Shown: piece by piece, positions 26,256 through 35,685 of the stretch | How the letters are laid out: each line of letters starts with the position of its first letter | Numbering within the stretch: position 1 is the first letter of the stretch | Source: Microbacterium rhizosphaerae | GTDB lineage: Bacteria; Actinomycetota; Actinomycetes; Actinomycetales; Microbacteriaceae | Direction: 5' to 3' | Assembly (NCBI RefSeq): GCF_034120055.1 | Contig: NZ_CP139368.1 | Span: 1,364,001 to 1,428,000, forward strand | DNA length: 64,000 nucleotides | Notes under the pieces: generated by a model | What the model saw: the letters and a program-made list of their open reading frames with translations, nothing else | Database searches by the model: none | Told to the model about the DNA's origin: nothing | Position numbers and translations under genes: made by a program

Positions 26256-29159
26256 ATGCCCCCCCGAGTCCATGCCCTCATCGTCGTTCGTCCCGATGGT
26301 CGCGCGCCTGCGGCGTTCCATCTGAAGCGCACGCTGCGCGCGGTGGATGCGCAGACCCGTCGCCCCGACGCGGTGACCGTCGTGCTCTGCGGATCGGACG
26401 ACGCGCTGGTGACGGCCGCCGCATCCGGTTCCGCCTCGATCGTCACCGCGCCCCCCGGCACGACCTTCGCGGCGGCTCTCGACATCGCACGCCGCGCGGG
26501 CGACGGCCCGGCCGACCACGACGGCGGCGACGACGTCCGCGACGGCGCGGCCGTCTGGCTCCTCGCGCAGGACACCGCCCCCGAGCCCGAGACGCTCGCG
26601 CGACTGCTCGGGGTGCTCGAGCTCGCCCCTTCCGTCATCATCGCCGCGCCCAAGCTCGTGCGGTGGGACGACCGGACGGAGATCGCATCGCTCGGCATCA
26701 GCATGACCCGCTACGGACGGGCCGTGGGGCTCTCCGACGGCGAGCTCGACCAGGGCCAGCGCGATGCCGACGAGGACGTGCTCGGTGCGGACGTGCGGGG
26801 GATGCTCGTCCGCTCCGGTGCGTGGCAGCGCCTGCGCGGCCTGGACCGCGGGCTCGCGGGCGCCGACGAGGGTCTGGATCTCTCGGTGCGTGCCCGGCTG
26901 CTCGGCACGCGGGTGAGCCTCGTGCCGAGTGCGATCGTGGCCGTGGCCGGAGACGGCGCCGCGGGGCTGCCCATCCCGTCGGACGGCACGCGGCGCAGGC
27001 ACAACGTCTACGCACGGCGGCGTGCGCAGCTCCAGCGACGGCTCGCCTATGCGCCGGTCGTGGCTGTGCCGGTGCACTGGCTGTCGCTGCTGCCGCTCGC
27101 GCTCTGGCGGACGATCCTCGCGCTCGTCGCCAAGACTCCCGCGCGCGTGCTCCCGGAGTGGGGCGCTGCGTTCGTGGCGCTCGTGCGCGTGGATCAGATC
27201 GCCCGCGCACGTGCCGGCATCCGCCGCACGCGCGAGATCCCGTGGACCAGGATCGCGCCGCTGCGCGTCAGCCGCGCCCAGCTGCGCGAGCGTTTCGACG
27301 CGGACGCCGACGACGGGTCCGCGGAACAGGGAGCCGTGCGCGGCGACCTCCGCTTCTTCACCGGTGGGGGAGCCTGGGCCGTGCTGGGGGCGCTCGTGCT
27401 GTCCGTCGCCGCCTTCCCCGCGCTCCTCGCGTGGCCGGTGCTCGGTGGCGGCGCGCTGCAGCCGCTGCCCGCGACCGTCGCCAGGCTGTGGGCGGACGCA
27501 GCATACGGGCTGCGCAGCACCGGGCTCGACGGTGCGATGCCCGCAGACCCGTACGCCGGGGTCATCGCGGCCATCGGATCGCTCTCGCCCGCCGATCCCT
27601 CGCGCGCCATGGTGCTGCTGTGGATCCTGGCGCTGCCCCTCGCCGTGCTCGGCGGCTGGTTCGCCGCGACCCGGCTCACGGAGCGGCCGCTCCTGCGCAT
27701 CCTGGCCGGCGCCGCATGGGCGCTCGCCCCCACCTTCCTCGCCGCGCTCGTCGACGGGCGACCCACGGGCGTCCTGGTGCATCTGCTGCTCCCGTGGGCG
27801 CTGTTCGCCGGCTCCGTCGCGCACCGGTCGTGGGCGGCCGCGGGGGCGGCATCCATCGTCGTCGCGGCGGTCGTCGCCTGCTCGCCGTCGCTCGCGCCCG
27901 CTGTCATCGTCATCTGGCTCGGCATGATCGTGCTGACGGCGGTCGTGCGCTCCGGGCGCGGGCTGTCGCGCGTGCTGTGGCTCGTCGTGCCGACGGTGTT
28001 CGTCGCACTGCCGCTGGTCTGGCATCAGCTGCGGGTGGGGAATCCGTGGGGGCTCCTCGCCGATCCGGGTCTCACGTGGGCGGGTCCCCAAGCAGCGTCA
28101 TCCGTCCACGGTCGCGCGCTGCTCGCCGCCGGGTTCCCGACTGCCGACCCGGGCGGCTGGGGTGCGCTCCTGCACGAATGGGGCCGGGGCACGGCGACCT
28201 GGTGGGTGCCGCTGCTCGTCGCGCCGATCGCCGTCCTCGCGCTGCTCGCACCCTTCACGGCGCGCTGGGCCGCCGGCATCGTGCTCCTCTCCGTGAGCGC
28301 GCTCGGCCTCGGCACCGCCTTCGCCGCCGCCGCCATCGCGGTCGCCTCGTCCGCCGACATCGCGGTGGCCATCTGGCCGGGCGCGGGCCTGAGCCTCGCG
28401 TGGATCGGGGCGCTCGGCGCCGCCGTCGTGTTCCTCGATGCCGGGCTCGCCGCGCGCGTGCGGCTGCTGCGTACCGGACTCGCCGTGCTCGTGATGGCGG
28501 CGCTGGCCGTCGTGGCGTTTCCCGCGCTGACCTCCGCGACTCGCGGCACGACGCTCCTGACCAACGGTCCGGCCTCCACGCTGCCGGCTTACGTGGCCGC
28601 CGAGGGGCGTCAGGACGCCCAGATCGGCACGTTCACGATCGCGCCCCTGGACAGCGGCGCCGCGGCATCCGACGTCGTCTGGGGCGGCAGTGAGACCCTC
28701 GCCGGCCACTCGACCATCCAGGCGTCGACCCCCACGGCCACCCGGGCGGACCGGGAGGTCGCCGCGCTGACCGCGGATCTCGTGACGAGCACATCGCCCG
28801 ACGTCGTCGCGCGCCTCGCGGCGCGGGGCATCGGCTTCGTCGTGCTCGCGCCGACCCCGGGCGACGAGTCGGATCAGGCGCGCGCCTTGAGCATGCAGGC
28901 GAAGACGGCCCTGGATCAGCGCGACGGGCTCGAGCAGGTGGGCACCACGGAGAAGGGCACGCTGTGGCGCGTCGGGCACGCCGTCGCCGACCGCGCCGCG
29001 GCCACCGACGACCAGCGGGGCACGGCCGTCCTCATCGCCGTACTGCAGCTCGGCGTGCTGCTGGTCGCCCTGCTCCTGGCCATCCCGACGCGCGCCTCGC
29101 GGCGCGCCGCCCGCCACGCCCCGCGTGTCGTCGGCCCTCGCGGACAGGAGGCGCGATGA
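26256..29159 (+). CDS. Large GT2-membrane fusion glycosyltransferase
   Basis: A 967-residue protein. Residues about 1-250 are a GT2-like domain (RVHALIVVRPDGRAPAAFHL, WLLAQDTAPEPETLARLL as a DxD-like site), and the rest holds about 12 to 14 helices with a final extracytoplasmic domain around residues 760-920. This GT2-membrane architecture next to whiB2 and DUF5719 is conserved across actinobacteria and is probably tied to envelope glycan assembly. Its true substrate is unknown. The final TGA overlaps the next ATG. The last residues are Arg/Ala-rich and cytoplasmic. Confidence 0.83.
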   Translation: MPPRVHALIVVRPDGRAPAAFHLKRTLRAVDAQTRRPDAVTVVLCGSDDALVTAAASGSASIVTAPPGTTFAAALDIARRAGDGPADHDGGDDVRDGAAVWLLAQDTAPEPETLARLLGVLELAPSVIIAAPKLVRWDDRTEIASLGISMTRYGRAVGLSDGELDQGQRDADEDVLGADVRGMLVRSGAWQRLRGLDRGLAGADEGLDLSVRARLLGTRVSLVPSAIVAVAGDGAAGLPIPSDGTRRRHNVYARRRAQLQRRLAYAPVVAVPVHWLSLLPLALWRTILALVAKTPARVLPEWGAAFVALVRVDQIARARAGIRRTREIPWTRIAPLRVSRAQLRERFDADADDGSAEQGAVRGDLRFFTGGGAWAVLGALVLSVAAFPALLAWPVLGGGALQPLPATVARLWADAAYGLRSTGLDGAMPADPYAGVIAAIGSLSPADPSRAMVLLWILALPLAVLGGWFAATRLTERPLLRILAGAAWALAPTFLAALVDGRPTGVLVHLLLPWALFAGSVAHRSWAAAGAASIVVAAVVACSPSLAPAVIVIWLGMIVLTAVVRSGRGLSRVLWLVVPTVFVALPLVWHQLRVGNPWGLLADPGLTWAGPQAASSVHGRALLAAGFPTADPGGWGALLHEWGRGTATWWVPLLVAPIAVLALLAPFTARWAAGIVLLSVSALGLGTAFAAAAIAVASSADIAVAIWPGAGLSLAWIGALGAAVVFLDAGLAARVRLLRTGLAVLVMAALAVVAFPALTSATRGTTLLTNGPASTLPAYVAAEGRQDAQIGTFTIAPLDSGAAASDVVWGGSETLAGHSTIQASTPTATRADREVAALTADLVTSTSPDVVARLAARGIGFVVLAPTPGDESDQARALSMQAKTALDQRDGLEQVGTTEKGTLWRVGHAVADRAAATDDQRGTAVLIAVLQLGVLLVALLLAIPTRASRRAARHAPRVVGPRGQEAR

Positions 29160-30568
29160 CCGACCGCCGTATGCTCCGGATCGCCACCACGGGCGCCCGC
29201 GTGCTCGCCGGGGTGCTGGCATCCGCCGTCTTCGTCATCGCGGTCGTCACGGCCGTCGCGATCCCGTGGCCGACGCATGCGCAGAAGCCGGTGAGCGTCA
29301 CCGCGACCCCTGCCCCGACCGACACGGTCCTCGTCTGCGGCGGCCCGCTCCTCGCGCTCGGACGGAACGCGCAGAACGCCGGCGCACTCTCGGTCGCGGC
29401 GCCCGAGCGACTGACGACCGCTTCGCCGGCCGGGCAGCCCGCGCCGCGGCAGAGCGCCGTCGAGGTGCCCGACGTCGGCAACGGCGGCGCGCCGGTGCTG
29501 ACGGCGCCGCCGGTGGGCAGCGCGCGCTCGGTCATCTCGGGAGCGGGTTCGGCCACCGTGCAGTCCGACGACCTCACCGGCTTCGCCGCCTCCGCGTGCC
29601 AGGAGCCGAGACTGGAGTCGTGGCTCGTCGGCGGCGCGAGCACGACCGGGGCGTCCGATCTGGTCCGGCTCGCGAACCCCGGCACCGTGCCGGCCACCGT
29701 GCAGCTGACGGTGTACGGCGCCTCGGGCGGCCAGGTGCCGCCGGGCGGCACCCTCGTCGTCCCGCCGGGAACCGAGCGCGTCGTGCCGCTGGCCGGCCTC
29801 ATCCTCGGCGAGCAGGCGCCGGTCGTCCACGTCTCGGCGTCCGGAGCGCCGGTGCGCGCCGCCCTGCAGGCGAGCATCACGCGGACGCTGGTTCCGGGCG
29901 GCGTCGACCAGGTGAGCGCCGTCCCGACGGCCGAGCGCACGCAGATCGTCCCGGGCGTGACCGTCGTGGCTGCGCCGGCTCAGGGCTCGAACGACAATCC
30001 GACCACCGTGCTGCGCCTGCTGTCCGCGACGTCGACGTCGACCGCGACCGTGACGGTGCTGAGCACGTCGGGTGCCACCGAGTCGCGCCAGAGCGTGCCG
30101 CTGCAGGCGGGGGTTCCCGCCGAGGTCGCGCTGTCGAACCTCGCACCGGGGCGGCACACCGTGCGCGTCGACTCGGAGGCCCGGGTCGTCGCGGCGGTCT
30201 GGTCGACGACGGGCTTCGCTGCGGGGTCGGACTTCGCATGGTACCCGGCGGCGCCGGAGGTGTCGGCATCCACTCTCGTCACCGTCCCGGACGGTCCGTC
30301 GACCGTCCTGTCGATCGTGAATCCGGGCACGAAGCCGGCGGTCGTGAAGCTGACCCCGATGGACGGCTCGGCACCGCGCTCGCTCACCATCCCGGCGGGT
30401 CAGACGCTCGACGTCTCGGTCGCGGCGCGCTCATCGTTCACGCTCGAGCCGCAGGCGGGCGCACACGTCCGTGCAGCCGTCACCCTCACGGGCTCGGGTG
30501 CGCTCGCCGACATCCCGGTGTGGCCCGGGGAGGCCGCCGCGGCGAGCATCGACGTGTATTCGGGCTGA
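29156..30568 (+). CDS. DUF5719 secreted or anchored protein
   Basis: A 470-residue protein with one N-terminal helix (GVLASAVFVIAVVTAVAIPWP) acting as signal anchor and a long outside part made of repeated beta-rich segments, for example LVRLANPGTVPATVQLTVYG and VLSIVNPGTKPAVVKLTPM. Such repeats suggest Ig-like folds. DUF5719 proteins are coded after the giant GT2 in many actinobacteria, and here the genes overlap by ATGA, supporting a joint function in envelope biogenesis. The molecular role is not known. The composition is Ala/Val/Thr-rich, with no catalytic motif visible. Confidence 0.88.
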   Translation: MTDRRMLRIATTGARVLAGVLASAVFVIAVVTAVAIPWPTHAQKPVSVTATPAPTDTVLVCGGPLLALGRNAQNAGALSVAAPERLTTASPAGQPAPRQSAVEVPDVGNGGAPVLTAPPVGSARSVISGAGSATVQSDDLTGFAASACQEPRLESWLVGGASTTGASDLVRLANPGTVPATVQLTVYGASGGQVPPGGTLVVPPGTERVVPLAGLILGEQAPVVHVSASGAPVRAALQASITRTLVPGGVDQVSAVPTAERTQIVPGVTVVAAPAQGSNDNPTTVLRLLSATSTSTATVTVLSTSGATESRQSVPLQAGVPAEVALSNLAPGRHTVRVDSEARVVAAVWSTTGFAAGSDFAWYPAAPEVSASTLVTVPDGPSTVLSIVNPGTKPAVVKLTPMDGSAPRSLTIPAGQTLDVSVAARSSFTLEPQAGAHVRAAVTLTGSGALADIPVWPGEAAAASIDVYSG

Positions 30569-30577
30569 CCGCTCGAT

Positions 30578-31018
30578 TCAGAAGTGGAAGCGCTCGGGGC
30601 CGAGGTCCCACGGATCACGGTCGAGATACTCGGCCGCCGCGCGGAAGACGCTCGCCTCGATCACCATCCGCCGGTGCAGGTCGTCGTTGCGGTGCAGGTG
30701 CGACAGGCGCTCGATCGGGATGCGGTAGAGGATGATGCGCTTCTCCGCCGTCGAGACCGTCCAGCGCGGGATGCCCTCGCCATCGGCCGCGGGCGGCAGA
30801 TCGCCGATCTCGAATCGCACGTCGCGCAGGTCCGGCCATGCCGAGCGCAGGAACTCCGCCGCCGTGCCGACGGCGAGGTCGAAGCGGTCGATCCGGGTCT
30901 CGAGCGGCGGCAGCGGCGGCCGGACGACCGGGCTGCGCCCCTCCCGCCCGTGTCGCCCGTGCCGCGACGGGCGCGCGGTGGGCGTCGCCGTGGTTCGGCT
31001 CGTCCGGCGTCGCAGCAT
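30578..31018 (-). CDS. Metallopeptidase-family (Rv3259-type) protein without an HExxH motif
   Basis: A 146-residue protein with a basic Arg/Gly/Thr-rich N-terminal tail (about 35 residues) and a compact C-terminal domain (RIDRFDLAVGTAAEFLRSAW, IILYRIPIERLSHLH, RRMVIEASVFRAAAEYL). Its place between DUF5719 and DUF3499 matches the mycobacterial Rv3259 gene, often annotated as metallopeptidase-like. No HExxH zinc site is visible, only scattered His in LSHLHRNDDLH. Protease activity is therefore doubtful. It converges with DUF5719, ending nine bases from it. Confidence 0.7.
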   Translation of the reverse strand: MLRRRTSRTTATPTARPSRHGRHGREGRSPVVRPPLPPLETRIDRFDLAVGTAAEFLRSAWPDLRDVRFEIGDLPPAADGEGIPRWTVSTAEKRIILYRIPIERLSHLHRNDDLHRRMVIEASVFRAAAEYLDRDPWDLGPERFHF

Positions 31019-31120
31019 GCGACCATCCTAGGTCGGCCTGACCGCGCGCAGTCGCGTCGCCCGCGCAAGACTCCGCCGGACCGGACGGCGCGGCTGCTCG
31101 CCGGTGTCCCGGGCTGCCGC

Positions 31121-31126
31121 TAGCGT
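31121..31126 (+). promoter_or_regulatory. -10 box of the DUF3499 gene
   Basis: TAGCGT, 7 bases, then ATG 31134. A GTG at 31128 is too close to the box to be the start of this transcript. Confidence 0.5.
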
Positions 31127-31133
31127 GGTGCCG

Positions 31134-31340
31134 ATGCGCGAGAGACAGTGTTCCAAGGTCGGATGCTCCAAGGAGGCCGTGGCGACGCTGACGTACGACT
31201 ACGCCGATCAGATGGCGGCCGTCGGGCCTCTGGGGCGCGAGGCCGACCCGCACGCGCACGACCTGTGCGCGATACACACCGAGCGGCTGTCCGTGCCGCG
31301 CGGATGGGTCGTCATCCGTCACGAGACCATGCGCATGTGA
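31134..31340 (+). CDS. DUF3499 family small zinc-ribbon-like protein
   Basis: A 68-residue protein with [20 protein letters not shown] at the start and [10 protein letters not shown] near residue 45. The Cys-x4-Cys pair plus the later Cys and His could bind one zinc. The family is conserved in actinobacteria next to the Rv3259-type gene and has no assigned function. The leaderless promoter supports the ATG at 31134. The next gene, ahcY, follows 52 bases later with its own -10-like box. Confidence 0.85.
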   Translation: MRERQCSKVGCSKEAVATLTYDYADQMAAVGPLGREADPHAHDLCAIHTERLSVPRGWVVIRHETMRM

Positions 31341-31380
31341 CGGCGAGTGCCGCGCCCTCCGACCTCACGCGCCCGCGTGG

Positions 31381-31386
31381 GAGAAT
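31381..31386 (+). promoter_or_regulatory. -10-like box of ahcY
   Basis: GAGAAT, 6 bases, then ATG 31393. The first base departs from TANNNT, but the position fits the leaderless pattern. Confidence 0.35.
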
Positions 31387-31392
31387 GGCGGG

Positions 31393-32856
31393 ATGCCGCA
31401 GACCGACGTTTCCGCCCGCATCGACTACGCCGTGCGCGATCTCTCCCTCGCGGAGGCCGGTCGCCACCAGCTGCGGCTCGCCGAGAACGAGATGCCGGGC
31501 CTCATGGCCTTGCGCGCCGAGTTCGGCGAGAGCCGGCCGCTGCAGGGCGCACGCATCGCCGGCTCGCTGCACATGACCGTGCAGACGGCGGTGCTCATCG
31601 AGACGCTCGTCGCCCTCGGCGCGCAGGTGCGCTGGGCGAGTTGCAACATCTTCTCGACGCAGGACGAGGCCGCCGCGGCGGTCGTCGTGGGTCCGAACGG
31701 AACGGTCGACGACCCGCAGGGCGTACCCGTGTTCGCGTGGAAGGGCGAGACGCTCGAGGAGTACTGGCAGCTGGCCGACCGCGTCTTCGACTGGACCGCA
31801 GAGGGCTTCGACGGCCCCAACATGATCCTCGACGACGGCGGCGACGCCACTCTCCTCGTGCACAAGGGCGTCGAGTTCGAGAAGGCCGGAGCGGTCCCCG
31901 AGCCGGCGGCCGACGCATCCGAGGAGTACCGCATCGTCCTCGACACGCTCCGGGCCTCGCTCGCGCGCGACCCGCAGCGCTTCACGCGGATGGCCGACGG
32001 CCTGCTCGGTGTGACGGAGGAGACGACGACGGGCGTGCACCGCCTCTACGAGCTCGCGGCGTCCGGCGAGCTGCTCTTCCCCGCCATCAACGTGAACGAC
32101 TCCGTCACGAAGTCGAAGTTCGACAACGTGTACGGCATCCGTCATTCCCTCCCCGATGGCATCAACCGCGCGACGGACGTGCTGATCGGTGGCAAGACCG
32201 TGTTCGTCGTCGGCTACGGCGACGTGGGCAAGGGCGCCGCGGAGGCGCTGCGCGGCCAGGGCGCTCGCGTCATCGTCGGCGAGATCGACCCGATCTGCGC
32301 GCTGCAGGCCGCGATGGACGGCTACCAGGTCGCCCGGCTGGACGACGTGATCGGCGACGTCGACATCGTCATCACGGGGACAGGCAACACGCGCGTGGTC
32401 ACGGTCGACCATCTGCTGTCGATGAAGCACCTCGCGATCGTGGGCAATGTGGGCCACTTCGACGACGAGATCGACATGGCCGGCCTCGCCGCCGTCCCCG
32501 GTGTCGAGCGCATCGAGATCAAGCCCCAGGTGCACGAGTGGCGACTGCCGACCGGGCGCAGCATCCTGGTCCTCAGCGAGGGGCGTCTGCTGAACCTCGG
32601 CAATGCGACCGGCCACCCGTCGTTCGTCATGAGCGCGTCGTTCACCAACCAGGTGCTCGCCCAGATCGAGCTCTACGCCCACCGCGACGCGTACCCGCTC
32701 GGCGTGCACGTGCTGCCGAAGGCGCTCGACGAGAAGGTGGCGCGCCTGCATCTGGATGCCCTCGGCGTCCAGCTGACCGAGCTGACCGAGGAGCAGGCGG
32801 CGTACATCGGCGTGCCGGTCGAGGGGCCGTACAAGCTCGACCACTACCGCTACTGA
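31393..32856 (+). CDS. ahcY: Adenosylhomocysteinase
   Basis: The NAD-dependent enzyme hydrolyses S-adenosylhomocysteine to adenosine and homocysteine, recycling the product of methylation reactions in the cytosol. The 487-residue length fits bacterial forms. Visible marks are [12 protein letters not shown] near the N-terminus, [26 protein letters not shown] (substrate Lys/Asp), the Rossmann motif [13 protein letters not shown] and the conserved end LDHYRY. It overlaps the convergent RDD gene by seven bases at the 3' end. In mycobacteria sahH lies in the same wider cluster upstream of mtrA. Confidence 0.97.
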   Translation: MPQTDVSARIDYAVRDLSLAEAGRHQLRLAENEMPGLMALRAEFGESRPLQGARIAGSLHMTVQTAVLIETLVALGAQVRWASCNIFSTQDEAAAAVVVGPNGTVDDPQGVPVFAWKGETLEEYWQLADRVFDWTAEGFDGPNMILDDGGDATLLVHKGVEFEKAGAVPEPAADASEEYRIVLDTLRASLARDPQRFTRMADGLLGVTEETTTGVHRLYELAASGELLFPAINVNDSVTKSKFDNVYGIRHSLPDGINRATDVLIGGKTVFVVGYGDVGKGAAEALRGQGARVIVGEIDPICALQAAMDGYQVARLDDVIGDVDIVITGTGNTRVVTVDHLLSMKHLAIVGNVGHFDDEIDMAGLAAVPGVERIEIKPQVHEWRLPTGRSILVLSEGRLLNLGNATGHPSFVMSASFTNQVLAQIELYAHRDAYPLGVHVLPKALDEKVARLHLDALGVQLTELTEEQAAYIGVPVEGPYKLDHYRY

Positions 32857-33659
32857 CGCACGCCCTTCAGCAGCTCCTCGACGCGCACGCCCTCGAGCTC
32901 CAGCGCGCGCTGCTCGCGGGCGCGCCGGACCGCGACGACGGCGCGGACCAAGGTTTCCGCGTCGACGGGAGGCACGGGCGAGGTGAAGCGGACGGCCTCG
33001 GCGGCGAGGGATGCCGACAGCCGGGCTCGTGCGGCCGGCTCCATGCGATCGGCCTGACGGACGAACTGCGCGCAGCGGCGCGCGAGCGCATCCGGCAGCC
33101 GGGCGACGTCCGCCGTCGCGGCCCACGGCTCGAGTCCGGCGGGAAGACCCGCTCCCGGCGCGGGCAGCTTCGGCGTGCGGGTGCGTTCGCTGTAGGTGCC
33201 GGCCGTCAGGTCGCCGAGCCGCTGCGAGCGAGGGGTGAACGCACCGGTGACAGCGGCGACGACGCCGAGCGTCATCCAGATCTCGAAGACGCCGACGAGC
33301 GCGCGGATGAACGCGTGCCGGAAGCCGGCGGCGCCCCCGTCGGAGCGCACGATGCGGCCGCCGACGGCGAGCTTGCCGAGGCTGCGGCCGTGCGACAGGG
33401 TCTCCACCGTCGTCGGGACGACGACGGTGACCAGCGCGACCACGGCGAGCAGCAGGATGCGGGCGGTGGAGGCGTCGAGGAGACCGATGCTCTGCATCCA
33501 GCTCGCCGCCCACGTGAACAGGACCAGCACGGCGATGCTCACGACCATGTCGATGGCGAGCCCGAGCGCGCGCAGGAAGAAGCCGATCGGCTGGACGTCG
33601 AGGGCGACGGCCTCGCCGGTCAGGATCTCGTCCTGTGCGATCGCGACCGGTGCGGGCAT
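32850..33659 (-). CDS. RDD-domain membrane protein
   Basis: A 269-residue protein. The RDD domain covers residues about 15-155, with [24 protein letters not shown] at the start and [19 protein letters not shown] after two helices. The remaining 110 residues are a charged cytoplasmic domain. RDD proteins are small membrane proteins of mostly unknown role, some acting in ion transport. The start at 33659 is chosen because the domain follows at once. It is divergent from the SpoIIM gene with only 16 bases between the two start codons. The same pair lies beside the moxR genes in mycobacteria. Confidence 0.87.
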   Translation of the reverse strand: MPAPVAIAQDEILTGEAVALDVQPIGFFLRALGLAIDMVVSIAVLVLFTWAASWMQSIGLLDASTARILLLAVVALVTVVVPTTVETLSHGRSLGKLAVGGRIVRSDGGAAGFRHAFIRALVGVFEIWMTLGVVAAVTGAFTPRSQRLGDLTAGTYSERTRTPKLPAPGAGLPAGLEPWAATADVARLPDALARRCAQFVRQADRMEPAARARLSASLAAEAVRFTSPVPPVDAETLVRAVVAVRRAREQRALELEGVRVEELLKGVRQ

Positions 33660-33662
33660 GGC

Positions 33663-33668
33663 TACAGT
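33663..33668 (+). promoter_or_regulatory. -10 box of the SpoIIM-like gene within a 16-base divergent spacer
   Basis: TACAGT, 7 bases, then ATG 33676. The opposite strand reads TTTACT/TACTGT in the same bases, so both divergent genes may start from overlapping leaderless promoters. Confidence 0.5.
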
Positions 33669-33675
33669 AAACCGC

Positions 33676-34671
33676 ATGGACCTCGACGCCCTGGTCGCCG
33701 TGCGCCGCGACGAGTGGGCGCGCCTGGACGAGCTCGGTCGCAGGCGCCGCCTCAGCGGGGAGGAGGTCGACGAGTTGGTCACGCGGTACCGCGCCGCCTC
33801 GGCCGATCTGGCGGACATCAAGACGTCGGCCGGCCGGACCGTCGCGGGCGATCATGTCTCCACGATCCTGGCGCGGGCGCGCCTGCGTCTGACGGGTTCG
33901 CCGGACAACGTCCTGCGGCAGCTGCCCCGCTTCTTCGGCCACCAGCTGCCGGCGGCGCTCTACCGCGTGCGCTGGACCACGCTGGCCATCGCGGTCGGGT
34001 TCGGGATCGTCGCATCCCTCATGGCCTTCTGGATCTCACAGGATGCCGCGACCCTCGCCGCGCTCGGCTCGAGGGCGCAGCTGCAGAAGCTCGCCGAGCA
34101 GGACTTCGTCGACTACTACCGCGAGAACCCCAACGGCGTCTTCGCCGCGACGGTGTGGACGAACAACGCCTGGATCGCCGTGCAGTGCGTGCTCTTCGGG
34201 ATCACGGGCATCTGGCCGGTCTACGTCGTGATGCAGAACGCCGTCGGTGTCGGCTCGACGTCGGCCGTCATGATCGCCTTCGGCAAGGGCGACATCCTGC
34301 TGCAGTTCATCGCGCCGCACGGGCTGCTCGAGCTCACGAGCATCTTCGTCGCGGCGGCCGCCGGGCTCCACCTGTTCTGGGCGTGGGTCGCGCCCGGTCG
34401 GCGACCGAGGGGAGAGGCCCTGGCCTCTGCGGGACGCTCGCTCGCGACCATCGCCGTGGGCGTCATCGGCACCCTCGCCGTCTCGGGCGCGATCGAGGGC
34501 TTCGTGACCCCGCGGGAGTGGCCGTGGCAGGTCAAGCTGGCGATCGGCGCGACGGCGCTCGCCGCCTTCCTCGTCTACATGCTCGTCGTCGGAGGACGTG
34601 CGTACCGCGCGGGCGAGTCCGGCGACCTGACCGAGTACGAGCGCGGGACCGAGCGCCTCGTCGCCGGCTGA
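33676..34671 (+). CDS. Stage II sporulation protein M-like membrane protein
   Basis: A 331-residue SpoIIM-family protein. A helical cytoplasmic N-terminus (RRDEWARLDELGRRRRLSGEEVDELV) is followed by about five to six helices, with conserved segments YYRENPNGVFAATVWTNNAWIAV and FIAPHGLLELTSIFVAAAAGLHL. In sporulating bacilli the family acts in peptidoglycan remodelling during engulfment; in non-sporulating actinobacteria its role is unknown and it accompanies RDD, DUF58 and MoxR genes. Expression appears to start right at the ATG. It ends seven bases before the convergent aquaporin stop. Confidence 0.88.
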   Translation: MDLDALVAVRRDEWARLDELGRRRRLSGEEVDELVTRYRAASADLADIKTSAGRTVAGDHVSTILARARLRLTGSPDNVLRQLPRFFGHQLPAALYRVRWTTLAIAVGFGIVASLMAFWISQDAATLAALGSRAQLQKLAEQDFVDYYRENPNGVFAATVWTNNAWIAVQCVLFGITGIWPVYVVMQNAVGVGSTSAVMIAFGKGDILLQFIAPHGLLELTSIFVAAAAGLHLFWAWVAPGRRPRGEALASAGRSLATIAVGVIGTLAVSGAIEGFVTPREWPWQVKLAIGATALAAFLVYMLVVGGRAYRAGESGDLTEYERGTERLVAG

Positions 34672-34677
34672 CCGCCC

Positions 34678-35475
34678 TCAGTCGGCGGTGACACCGCCGT
34701 CGGCAGGCAGGTCGAAGAGCGCGCGGTAGGCGAAGCCGGCGACGAGTGCGCCGACGATCGGGAAGACGATGAACACCCAGAGCTGCGCGAGCGCCTCGCC
34801 GCCGCCGTAGATCGCGGTGGCGATCGACCGGGCGGGGTTGAGCGACGTGTAGTCGATCGGGATCGTCGCCAGGTGGATGACGGTCAGGGTGAGCCCGATC
34901 GCCACGCCGGCCAGGCGCGTGCCGCGGGCGGGGTGGGTGACGCCCAGGAAGACGATCACGAACAGGGCCGTGAAGAGCAGCTCGACGATCACCGCCCCGC
35001 CGAAACCGAATCCCGACGGAGAGTGATCGCCCCAGCCGTTGGAGACGAAGCCGGCGTCCTGGACGGTCTTCAGCCAGCCGACCGGCCCGGTGAGCCCGAT
35101 GAGCACGATGATCGTCGTGGCGATCGCGGCTCCCACGAGCTGGGCGATGACGTAGCCGGGCACCCGGCGCCACGGGAAGCGGCCGGCGGCCGCGAGTCCC
35201 AGCGTCACGGCGGGGTTGAGATGGCCACCGGAGATCGGGCCGAACGCGTAGAAGCCGCCGATCATGGCGAGCCCGACGGCGAAGGACATGCCGAGGAAGC
35301 CCACGCCCTTGTCGGCGGCCGCCGTCCCTTCGCCGAACCCTGCGGCGAACAGGGCCGTGGAGATCAGTGCGAGGACGAGCAGGAACGATCCGAACGCCTC
35401 GGCGATGAGGGCGCTGCCGGTGCCGCTGCCCGACGCCGAAGGCGAGGCCGGCGCCGTGCGGGGGGAATCGCTCAT
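34678..35475 (-). CDS. Aquaporin Z-type water channel (MIP family)
   Basis: A 265-residue six-helix channel with both NPA boxes intact: GGHLNPAVT and SLNPARS, the latter with the filter arginine. The loop between the halves is long (about 30 residues, FVSNGWGDHSPSGFGFGG). This pattern fits water-selective channels. GAAGGAGCTTGC precedes the ATG. A CCGGGG/CCCCGG hairpin lies in the leader. It is divergent from a second, atypical aquaporin, and both are inserted in the otherwise conserved SpoIIM-DUF58 neighbourhood. Confidence 0.93.
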   Translation of the reverse strand: MSDSPRTAPASPSASGSGTGSALIAEAFGSFLLVLALISTALFAAGFGEGTAAADKGVGFLGMSFAVGLAMIGGFYAFGPISGGHLNPAVTLGLAAAGRFPWRRVPGYVIAQLVGAAIATTIIVLIGLTGPVGWLKTVQDAGFVSNGWGDHSPSGFGFGGAVIVELLFTALFVIVFLGVTHPARGTRLAGVAIGLTLTVIHLATIPIDYTSLNPARSIATAIYGGGEALAQLWVFIVFPIVGALVAGFAYRALFDLPADGGVTAD

Positions 35476-35494
35476 GCAAGCTCCTTCGGTGAGG

Positions 35495-35512
35495 CCGGGG
35501 AGAGGACCCCGG
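35495..35512 (-). promoter_or_regulatory. Leader hairpin of the aquaporin Z-type gene
   Basis: CCGGGG, a six-base loop and CCCCGG, located just upstream of the ribosome site (which lies between it and the ATG). It could modulate translation or serve as a protein-binding palindrome. Confidence 0.3.
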
Positions 35513-35541
35513 ATAGACGGTAGTGGATCAATCCCTGAGGC

Positions 35542-35571
35542 GCAGACGCTGCAGCGACAGGAGGCGTCTGC
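35542..35571. promoter_or_regulatory. Inverted repeat in the divergent aquaporin spacer
   Basis: GCAGACGC and GCGTCTGC, a perfect 8-bp inverted repeat with 14 bases between the arms. It lies centrally between the divergent genes, where an operator controlling both, perhaps for osmotic response, would be expected. Confidence 0.4.
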
Positions 35572-35685
35572 AGGGTCGCGCGGGGCGGCGCGCGTCCCTG
35601 GGAAAGCGCTGACAGTCGGCTAGTCTCTTTGCGTACCCTGTGACGCGCCCTTTCCGCGTCTCGTTCTGACAAGAGGAGAAACCTC

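Noticed and set aside
25773..28091. 772-codon minus-strand open frame across whiB2 and the giant GT2 gene
   Set aside because: Low-complexity Arg/Gly/His-rich translation, spanning two recognisable plus-strand genes; a GC-rich antisense shadow.
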